From a bacterium (GTDB lineage: Bacteria > Bdellovibrionota_B > Oligoflexia > Oligoflexales > RGVZ01): 43,697 bases of DNA. This document shows, one piece after another, positions 24,658 to 30,492 of this stretch. Both the position numbers and the translations under genes were made by a program. The notes under the pieces are model-generated. The model saw only the letters and a program-made list of their open reading frames with translations. It was not told where the DNA came from and made no database searches. The first letter of the stretch is position 1, and each line of letters begins with the position of its first letter. The stretch is from the NCBI GenBank assembly GCA_010029825.1, contig RGVZ01000018.1, positions 1 through 43,697 on the forward strand. The letters are read 5' to 3'.

Positions 24658-26418
24658 AACCGGCCCCGAACGTGTGCTCTCTGTAAAAATCGCCTGGACG
24701 TCACCAATTCTTTCGGTTGGCTCAATAACATGACCCATGGAAGCCAGTTCCCTCACGGTGGACTCCGGAGCCCATTTTGTCTCAACGAAGAGTTTGTCCG
24801 GGATCCATTGGTGGTGGATCCGCGGGGCGTGCACGGCGTCAGCCGGAGACATTTTCAGCGCCAGGTGATTGAAGATCGTTTGCAGGGTTGCTGATATGAT
24901 CCGCGGCCCGCCGGGCGATCCGGCGATCATCCGGATCTTTCCCGCTGAGTCAAAGACAAAGGTCGGTGTCATGGAAGACAACGGTGTTTTCCCTGGCGCT
25001 ACGGCATTCGCTGCATTGCCGGTCAGGCCAAAGGCGTTTGGTTGGGAATCCGTCCGGGCAAAATCATCCATCTCGTCATTGAGCACAACACCAGTCCCCT
25101 CGGCGACCATGCATGATCCAAATGTGAAATTCACCGTCTGTGTCGTAGCGACGGCGTTGCCATCTGGATCGAGAACTGAAATGTGGGTGGTCGAATCAGA
25201 TTCATGGAGCACTGAGGCGTTCTTGATATCAAGGAAGTTCGATGGGGTTGCCTTCCGTGGATCAATGCTCTTGCGCCATTTGTCCGCAAGTTCAAATCCA
25301 ATCAGACGATTGACGGGGACATCCACAAAGTCCGGGTCACCCATGAAAGTCGCCCGGTCCGCGAACGCACGACGCATGGCTTCAGCCATCAGGTGCCAAT
25401 GCGTTGATGAGGCAAATCCGGATCTGACAATGGATTCTTGATCGTTGCGAAGGATGTTCAGGATCTCGATCGCGTGAATCCCGCCACTTGACGGTGGAGG
25501 CATCGAGACCACCTTTTGCCCGGCGAATTGCCCCGAGACAGGCAGACGTTTCATGACCCGGTAGTTGAGCAGATCAGACTCCTGCAACAAGCCTCCGGCC
25601 TTGCCGACCGACGAGACAATCAGGCGAGCGGTCTGTCCGTTCTTGAATTCCGTTGCCCCGTGCATCGCCACACGCGTGAGAGTTGCCGCCAGGTCTGTTT
25701 GGACCAGGGACTCGCCGAGGCGCAAGGGACGACCTTCCCGGAAAAAGATTCGCGTTGAGGCAGGATACTTGATCAGAACCCCGGCACGGTCGTGAAGTGC
25801 CGTCGCAAGTTGTGGATAAACTGAAAACCCTTCGCGGGCAATGCGGATGGCGGGTTGAAGAACTTCCTTCCAACTTAGCTTTCCGGCCTTCCTGTGGACT
25901 TCGGCGAGACCGGAAACGAGTCCTGGCGTCGCTATGGAAAGTGGCCCATCGACAGTGGCGGAGGCGGGCAAGCCCCGGTATTTTTCCGTGGTTGCGCGCG
26001 AGGGTGCGCGTTCCCTGAAGTCGAAGGCTTCGGTATGGCCGTCAAGCGCGTTGTGAGAAAGAAGGAATCCGCCTCCCCCAATTCCGGTCGACTGGGGGCG
26101 TACGACCGAAATCACGAAGGAGGCAGCGACTGCCGCGTCAATCGCGTTGCCTCCCGCCTCCATCATCGCGATTCCGGCGTCGGAAGCCAGCGGATGTGCC
26201 GCGACAACGATTCCTTTCCTCGCGTCTGTCGTGGACGCAACCCGGGACTCGCGGGTTCCTTCGTCAGGCAAGAAAAAACGAGTCGATCCGGAGACGAGCC
26301 AGTTCGAAGGATTGGTCAAACTGGCGCATCCCGCAAACATGGAAAGACAGACCGCCACAGCCGCGAATCCGTGCGCCGCGACTGGTCTGCGGTAACATTT
26401 TCGCGAAATGACAGGCAT
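24601..26418 (-). CDS. ggt: Gamma-glutamyltransferase (glutathione hydrolase) lipoprotein
   Basis: N-terminal-nucleophile enzyme that transfers or hydrolyses the gamma-glutamyl group of glutathione; it self-cleaves before the catalytic Thr. Seen: a leader with AVCLSMFAGC (lipobox), DAGIAMMEAGGNAIDAAVAASF, TGIGGGGFLL, DFRERAP, the cleavage site SDSTTHISVLDPDGNAVATTQT, MDDF and SSMTPTFVF, GSPGGPRIISATLQ. Length 605 aa is a little above average because of the N-terminal linker. It is 18 bases behind the cupredoxin gene on the same strand and ends inside the convergent MBL gene. Anchoring by a lipobox rather than free periplasmic export is uncommon but seen in some proteobacteria. Confidence 0.95.
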   Translation of the reverse strand: MPVISRKCYRRPVAAHGFAAVAVCLSMFAGCASLTNPSNWLVSGSTRFFLPDEGTRESRVASTTDARKGIVVAAHPLASDAGIAMMEAGGNAIDAAVAASFVISVVRPQSTGIGGGGFLLSHNALDGHTEAFDFRERAPSRATTEKYRGLPASATVDGPLSIATPGLVSGLAEVHRKAGKLSWKEVLQPAIRIAREGFSVYPQLATALHDRAGVLIKYPASTRIFFREGRPLRLGESLVQTDLAATLTRVAMHGATEFKNGQTARLIVSSVGKAGGLLQESDLLNYRVMKRLPVSGQFAGQKVVSMPPPSSGGIHAIEILNILRNDQESIVRSGFASSTHWHLMAEAMRRAFADRATFMGDPDFVDVPVNRLIGFELADKWRKSIDPRKATPSNFLDIKNASVLHESDSTTHISVLDPDGNAVATTQTVNFTFGSCMVAEGTGVVLNDEMDDFARTDSQPNAFGLTGNAANAVAPGKTPLSSMTPTFVFDSAGKIRMIAGSPGGPRIISATLQTIFNHLALKMSPADAVHAPRIHHQWIPDKLFVETKWAPESTVRELASMGHVIEPTERIGDVQAIFTESTRSGPVSRTGVSDTRSEGRPRVMR

Positions 26419-26436
26419 CAGTACCCGGGACTAATT

Positions 26437-26805
26437 TCAATTGACCTTGAGGGTAGCTGGTACATGAGCGGGATGCAGGTGGCAGGCGACCTTGAGATCT
26501 TCGCTTTTCCGGGGCGTCATCGCGAAAGTCCTGGTTTCTCCTGCTCCAATCGTCTGCGGCTCGATGTAACCGGCGATCGTGAAACCGTGCGGTTCCTGAA
26601 GGGAATTGTGGACTTTCAGTTCAACCAGTTTGCCGGATTCAATCTTGATCTCAGCTGGTGCCCATATCTTCTTGCCATTCTCCAATTTGGCTTCAAAGGA
26701 GATGACCTTGGTCGCGGTCTTGGCAAGGGCGCCCGTTGAAGTGAAAGCAAGCATTCCGAATACGAGGACTCGCGCGAAAATCTTGACAGTTACAGGAATG
26801 AACAT
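26437..26805 (-). CDS. Cupredoxin-like secreted protein
   Basis: A small periplasmic protein with a cupredoxin fold, probably binding copper or another metal. The ATG at 26805 has AAGGAGG five bases upstream and starts a clean signal peptide (MFIPVTVKIFARVLVFGML ... GALA-KT); the track start at 26889 is rejected. Mature protein is about 100 aa with strands APAEIKIESGKLVELKVHN, the His in EPHGFTIAG, and the C-terminal loop KVACHLHPAHVPATLKV, giving Cys and two His as likely ligands in the type-1 pattern (C-x-x-H plus His). It lies 18 bp ahead of ggt, so the two are likely an operon, and it is divergent from the BtpA-family gene. Confidence 0.88.
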   Translation of the reverse strand: MFIPVTVKIFARVLVFGMLAFTSTGALAKTATKVISFEAKLENGKKIWAPAEIKIESGKLVELKVHNSLQEPHGFTIAGYIEPQTIGAGETRTFAMTPRKSEDLKVACHLHPAHVPATLKVN

Positions 26806-26857
26806 GGTGCCTCCTTCATGGTACCCGGCCATGCGTTTTCCGGGCAGAGCTGTTTCG

Positions 26858-26866
26858 TGGTAAAAT
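26858..26866 (+). promoter_or_regulatory. Extended -10 promoter for the BtpA-family gene
   Basis: TGGTAAAAT (TG-n-TAAAAT), in the divergent gap between the cupredoxin and BtpA-family genes. It overlaps the track start at 26865, which supports the later start at 26910. Confidence 0.5.
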
Positions 26867-26909
26867 GTTGAACTCAGATACTGGAACAAACCATATCAGG
26901 AATGATCGG

Positions 26910-27779
26910 ATGCTTTCAATGCCAGGTCGCGCGGACTGTTTCCGAAACCTGTTTGATGTGACCATGCCGGTCATTGGCATGATTCACCTGCCTGCATTGC
27001 CCGGATCGCCGCATTGTGACATGAGCGGTGGGTTCGAGAAGGCATGGTCGCGTATTCAATCTTCAGTCGTGGCGGACGCCAAGGCCCTCGCGGCTGGCGG
27101 CGTGGATGGGATCATGATTGAGAACTTCGGGGATGTGCCGTTTTTTCCGGGAACCAACCCGCCTCAAGTTCTCTCTTTGATGACTTCAATCGCCGCGATG
27201 ATCCGTGTGGAGACCGGCAAGAGAATCGGGATCAACGTACTCAGGAATGACGGTATTTCGGCACTGGCGATCGCGCTGGCGGCCGGGGCGGGTTTTGTTC
27301 GCGTGAACGTGTTGTCTGGTGCCCGGGTAACAGACCAGGGTGTGATACAGGGCGCGGCTCATGAGATCATGCGCTACCGCCAGCAGATCGGGGCCGGGCA
27401 TATCGCGGTCCTCGCGGATGTTCAGGTCAAACATTCGACACCGCTCGGAGCGCAGGCTCCGCTGGCTCAGGACGTCGATGACTTGTGCAAGCGAGCCGTG
27501 GCTGACGGGGTCATTGTCAGCGGCAGTGGAACTGGCAAGGCGGTTGACCTTGAATCCCTGCGCGCGACGAAGGCCGCTGCGGGAGATCATCCAGTGCTGG
27601 TCGGCAGCGGGGCAGCCATCGACAACATCGACGCAATCTGTCGTCATGCGGACGGATTGATTGTTGGTACGGCATTCAAGCGCGGCGGATCCGTAGCGGC
27701 TCCGGTCGAGGTGTCGCGGGTTGCGGCGTTCATGTCCGCTGTAGCGGACATCCGTTTGCGGCTTGGCCGCAACGCATGA
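26910..27779 (+). CDS. BtpA/SgcQ family TIM-barrel protein
   Basis: Member of the BtpA family, TIM-barrel proteins named for photosystem I biogenesis in cyanobacteria but also found in many non-photosynthetic microbes, where the function is unknown. Recognised from PVIGMIHLPALPGSP, DGIMIENFGDVPFFP, GINVLRNDGISALAIALAAGAGFVRVNVLSGARVTDQG and VSGSGTGKAVDLESL, and the final GTAFKRGGSVAAPVEVSRV. The track start (26865) falls within the likely -10 element, so I place the start at ATG 26910 (MLSMPGRADCF), leaving 289 aa. A further ATG at 26919 is possible. Nothing in the neighbourhood suggests photosynthesis, so the barrel probably acts on a small phosphorylated or sugar-like molecule. Confidence 0.88.
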   Translation: MLSMPGRADCFRNLFDVTMPVIGMIHLPALPGSPHCDMSGGFEKAWSRIQSSVVADAKALAAGGVDGIMIENFGDVPFFPGTNPPQVLSLMTSIAAMIRVETGKRIGINVLRNDGISALAIALAAGAGFVRVNVLSGARVTDQGVIQGAAHEIMRYRQQIGAGHIAVLADVQVKHSTPLGAQAPLAQDVDDLCKRAVADGVIVSGSGTGKAVDLESLRATKAAAGDHPVLVGSGAAIDNIDAICRHADGLIVGTAFKRGGSVAAPVEVSRVAAFMSAVADIRLRLGRNA

Positions 27780-27819
27780 GGCCAAACTTCTGCTTGATCA
27801 AAAGCCGGGGAGGGTATCC

Positions 27820-28071
27820 ATGGGTTCAGCATCAAAGAGAAGCGCTCGTATTGTCGAGGCTATCGTTATACTTTGCGTGGCCGCCACAGCTGCGCTGGCC
27901 GGTTGGCGCATCGTCGAGAGCAAATATTCGGGGCAAATCGCCAACGCCAACTCTGGAGTCGCGAGCGAATGCCGTGAAGCTGAACGGTATTGTTCGACCC
28001 AGTGCGTTGCCAAGGCCGATGAATGCGTCGAATCATGCATGTCGGAATTTGCCTGCTCCATGAATCTTTGA
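27820..28071 (+). CDS. Small single-pass membrane protein with Cys-rich tail
   Basis: An 83-aa protein with no family I recognise. Start ATG 27820 has GGGAGGG a few bases upstream. An uncleaved-looking hydrophobic segment (about residues 11-31, IVEAIVILCVAATAALAGW) is followed by a soluble tail bearing seven Cys in the spacing C-x6-C-x3-C-x6-C-x3-C-x5-C plus one in the membrane segment: ECREAERYCSTQCVAKADEC then VESCMSEFAC. The x3/x6 periodicity puts Cys on one face of a helix, like helical-hairpin disulfide proteins. With basic KRSAR at the N-terminus, positive-inside places the tail outside the cytoplasm, where disulfides can form. It starts 40 bp after the BtpA-family stop. Confidence 0.75.
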   Translation: MGSASKRSARIVEAIVILCVAATAALAGWRIVESKYSGQIANANSGVASECREAERYCSTQCVAKADECVESCMSEFACSMNL

Positions 28072-28096
28072 TCGCCCGCAACACATCGAAAATAAT
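28068..28096 (+). promoter_or_regulatory. Sigma-70-like promoter for the His-rich gene
   Basis: TTGATC (28068-28073) and AATAAT (28091-28096) are exactly 17 bp apart, in an AT-rich gap just after the Cys-rich gene's stop. Predicted start near 28103 would put the hairpins below into the 5' leader. Confidence 0.5.
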
Positions 28097-28116
28097 ACAA
28101 AAAATCAATAAATTCC

Positions 28117-28151
28117 TGGCTTTATCAATTTCCGGTAAAGCCAATTTTTTT
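28117..28151 (+). terminator. Intrinsic terminator or leader attenuator
   Basis: Stem TGGCTTTA / TAAAGCCA (8 bp, 11-nt loop) followed by A and seven T. It may simply end the Cys-rich gene's transcript, or, if the promoter at 28068 is used, act as an attenuator in the leader of the His-rich gene. Confidence 0.8.
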
Positions 28152-28179
28152 CCTCCCGATGCATATATCAAAGGAGGAA
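28150..28179 (+). promoter_or_regulatory. Shine-Dalgarno-sequestering stem
   Basis: TTCCTCC (28150-28156) is perfectly complementary to GGAGGAA (28173-28179), the ribosome site of the ATG at 28186, with a 16-nt loop. In RNA this would hide the ribosome site, a layout shared by RNA thermometers and translational riboswitches. Confidence 0.6.
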
Positions 28180-28185
28180 GCACTC

Positions 28186-28383
28186 ATGGGTGACAGGAAT
28201 CCCAAGCAAAAGGAAAAATTGAAGAAGCAGCATGCCGCGGAAATGGCCCGGAAGCAGGCTGTACGCGATTCCCACACGCACCGGTCCATTCCAGAGGGAG
28301 GTCCGCCGCATCAGGAAGCCCACGGTGACCACAACAAGCACGATCACAACAACAACCAGCACCATCACAAGAAAGCCGGTTGA
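28186..28383 (+). CDS. Small His-rich protein, probable metal-binding
   Basis: A 65-aa protein without a family I can name. ATG 28186 follows AAAGGAGGAA; the track start at 28159 has no ribosome site. The first half is a charged helix (NPKQKEKLKKQHAAEMARKQ), the second a disordered His/Asn-rich tail with twelve His among the last 33 residues (HQEAHGDHNKHDHNNNQHHH). No signal peptide, so cytoplasmic. Such tails often bind nickel, zinc or copper, as in storage or chaperone peptides, but that is inference. It stands between a leader with two hairpins and a strong terminator, so it looks like a monocistronic, post-transcriptionally controlled gene. Confidence 0.82.
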   Translation: MGDRNPKQKEKLKKQHAAEMARKQAVRDSHTHRSIPEGGPPHQEAHGDHNKHDHNNNQHHHKKAG

Positions 28384-28428
28384 GATCTTCCACTGCGTGA
28401 GTCACGTCGCGCTTGCCGCGCAAGAAAG

Positions 28429-28464
28429 AACCCCGCTGGAGAATTCCGGCGGGGTTTTTCTTTT
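28429..28464 (+). terminator. Intrinsic terminator after the His-rich gene
   Basis: A 12-bp stem (AACCCCGCTGGA / TTCCGGCGGGGTT, one G-U type wobble) with a GAAT loop and TTTTTCTTTT after it. Confidence 0.93.
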
Positions 28465-28489
28465 GGTTCCCGTAAGTTAACCTGAAAGG

Positions 28490-29608
28490 ATGAAATGCGT
28501 AACTGTCAGCAATTTCTTTCCAGCCCATCAGGGGGGGCTCGAGATTGTTGTGGGCGAACTGATGTCCAGGCTCGCTGCCGCCGGCGTGACGATTGACTGG
28601 TTCGCCTCGAGCCCCGCGCCCATGGCGAATCCATCATTGCCGGGACTTCGCCACCACGGGGTCCGGGCGTGGAATGGTATTGAGGATCGCTTCGGGCTGC
28701 CCATGCCTTTTTGGCATCTGAAGGGAATCCTTGCCCTGACCCGTGCCATTCGTCGATCTGATCTCGTTTTCATCAACGACTGCCTGTACTTTTCAAGTTT
28801 TATTGCGTGGCTGCTGGCCCGCGCCTGCGGCAAGAAAATCGTCGTGCTTCAGCATATTGACGAGATTCCCTTCAAATCAACTTTTCTTCGTATTGTCATG
28901 AAGGCGGCATACGGTGTCGCAGGCCGTATTGTCCTGGGCGGATCAGATCGCGTTGTCTTCTGCAGCCACAAGGTTTCGGCCTACTTCACGCGCAGGTTCA
29001 AGTGGTTGAAGAATACGACGATCATCCAAAATGGTGTAGACACTTCCCTGTTCTGTCCTGACGAGCGGACCTCGCTCGCTCCCCGTCCCCGTATCTTGTT
29101 CGCTGGACGTTTTGTCGAGCGGAAGGGTCTTGATTTGCTGCGCCAGCTCGCGAGGAACTTTCCCGGGTGCGACTGGATCTTCGCTGGGTGGGGAGTGATG
29201 AATCCCGGGCGTTGGCAGTTGAAGAACGTACACGTCAAGGGGCGGCTGGATCGTCAGGCGATGGCTGCACTGTATCGTGATTGCGACTTGCTTTTGCTTC
29301 CTTCTGTCGGCGAGGGATTTCCTCTTGTCGTTCAGGAAGCGATCAGTTGTGGACTCCCGGTACTTGTATCTCCGGAAACTGCCAGTGGCGATCCCGGGGC
29401 GATCAACTTCCTGATGGTCGCGAATTTGACCTTGCCCGCGTTTGAGCAAGCCGTCCGTGCGTTTTTGCAGAGGCGCAACGTGGAGCTTGATCCTGTGGTC
29501 AGACGGAGACGTCACGACTTCGCGGTCAGTTGTTGGAGTTGGGATGTGTGCGTCCAGAGATACCTCAGCCTCTTTTCCGTGATACTTCCTGGTGGAGTCG
29601 TTCGATGA
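28490..29608 (+). CDS. Glycosyltransferase family 4 (GT-B)
   Basis: First gene of a three-gene glycan operon. The 372-aa protein begins VSNFFPAHQGGLEIVVGEL, the GT4 acceptor-domain loop for membrane-bound or lipid-linked acceptors. The donor domain has ILFAGRFVERKGLDLL and LLPSVGEGFPLVVQEAISCGLPV with the E-x7-E pair. No transmembrane helix is clear; it should sit at the inner face of the membrane and use a nucleotide-sugar. The stop overlaps the following GT2 start (ATGA). A strong terminator lies only about 25 bp upstream, so the promoter must be in the 28465-28489 gap or further up with read-through. Confidence 0.92.
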   Translation: MKCVTVSNFFPAHQGGLEIVVGELMSRLAAAGVTIDWFASSPAPMANPSLPGLRHHGVRAWNGIEDRFGLPMPFWHLKGILALTRAIRRSDLVFINDCLYFSSFIAWLLARACGKKIVVLQHIDEIPFKSTFLRIVMKAAYGVAGRIVLGGSDRVVFCSHKVSAYFTRRFKWLKNTTIIQNGVDTSLFCPDERTSLAPRPRILFAGRFVERKGLDLLRQLARNFPGCDWIFAGWGVMNPGRWQLKNVHVKGRLDRQAMAALYRDCDLLLLPSVGEGFPLVVQEAISCGLPVLVSPETASGDPGAINFLMVANLTLPAFEQAVRAFLQRRNVELDPVVRRRRHDFAVSCWSWDVCVQRYLSLFSVILPGGVVR

Positions 29609-30492
29609 AGCAAGCCGAGCATCGTGATTTGACTGTGACTTGGGCGATTCCATGCCTGAATGAGGAGATCGCCGTTGGCGACGTTGTGAAACGTATCCGG
29701 AGATCATGTCCTCTGGGGCGTATCGTCGTATTTGACAACGGCTCCACAGACCGGACTGTTGAGGTCGCGCTGGCCGCGGGAGCGGAGGTTCGGAGGGAGT
29801 CCAGGCGAGGCAAGGGACATGTGGTGCGCCGCATTTTCCGGGACTGCGATTCGGACATCGTGATCATGATTGATGGCGACAACACCAACGAGGTCGAGGC
29901 CTGGGAAAAACTCACAAGTCCTATCGTCTCAGGCCATGCCGACATGGTCATGGGATGCCGCCTCGACCAGGCTGACGCTGGCGCTTTCAGGTCGATGCAT
30001 CACGCGGGCAATCTGGTTTTGAGTGCCGTCATGCGTGGTTTTTTCAACCTGCCGGTCCGTGACGTCTTGACAGGATACAGGGCCTTCTCAAAAAAAATGT
30101 ACAAGTCGATGCCAGTGCAATCAGGCGGGTTTGAGGTAGAGACGGAAATCACGTTAAAGGCTGTCGAGATGAAATGGCCGGTTGAGGAGGTCCAGACCCG
30201 TTACGCGAATCGGCCTCCCGGCAGCAAGTCGAAGTTGCGCACTTTCCATGACGGCTTCATCATCGCCTTCATGATTTTCCGGTTGCTGAAGGATTCCAAG
30301 CCGTTCACTTTCTTTGGCGCGATTTCCGCGGGAATGGTTTTTGGGGCGATCGCGGCGTGGAATTCCGGGTCAGGCATCACGGCGTCATTCCTGACGGTGT
30401 CCGCTTTGCTTTGCGGCACGACTGGTGTGATCCTGAACGCGGTTTCCCAGAGGGCCAAGGAAGTCATGCTCATCATGGCCATGCGCGAATGA
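29605..30492 (+). CDS. Glycosyltransferase family 2 (GT-A), polyprenyl-phosphate type
   Basis: A GT-A inverting transferase of the dolichyl/undecaprenyl-phosphate hexosyltransferase group. Seen: TWAIPCLNEEIAVGDVV, VVFDNGSTDRTVEVA, the metal-binding IMIDGDNT (DxD) and GGFEVETEITLKAVE. Two hydrophobic segments at the C-terminus (FTFFGAISAGMVFGAIAAW and SFLTVSALLCGTTGVIL) tether it to the membrane, the arrangement of enzymes that make polyprenyl-phosphate sugars on the inner face. Start ATG 29605 overlaps the GT4 stop by four bases with GGTGGAG upstream; the track start 29530 is too early. The stop overlaps the next gene in the same way, so it may charge the lipid-linked donor used by the following GT-C protein. 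Confidence 0.9.
   Translation: MKQAEHRDLTVTWAIPCLNEEIAVGDVVKRIRRSCPLGRIVVFDNGSTDRTVEVALAAGAEVRRESRRGKGHVVRRIFRDCDSDIVIMIDGDNTNEVEAWEKLTSPIVSGHADMVMGCRLDQADAGAFRSMHHAGNLVLSAVMRGFFNLPVRDVLTGYRAFSKKMYKSMPVQSGGFEVETEITLKAVEMKWPVEEVQTRYANRPPGSKSKLRTFHDGFIIAFMIFRLLKDSKPFTFFGAISAGMVFGAIAAWNSGSGITASFLTVSALLCGTTGVILNAVSQRAKEVMLIMAMRE

Noticed and set aside
25894-26739. 281-aa plus-strand ORF
   Set aside because: Antisense to ggt and the cupredoxin gene, both of which have clear family motifs.
26910-27779. Evidence for a phototroph from the BtpA name
   Set aside because: BtpA-family proteins occur in many non-photosynthetic organisms and no photosynthesis gene is present.
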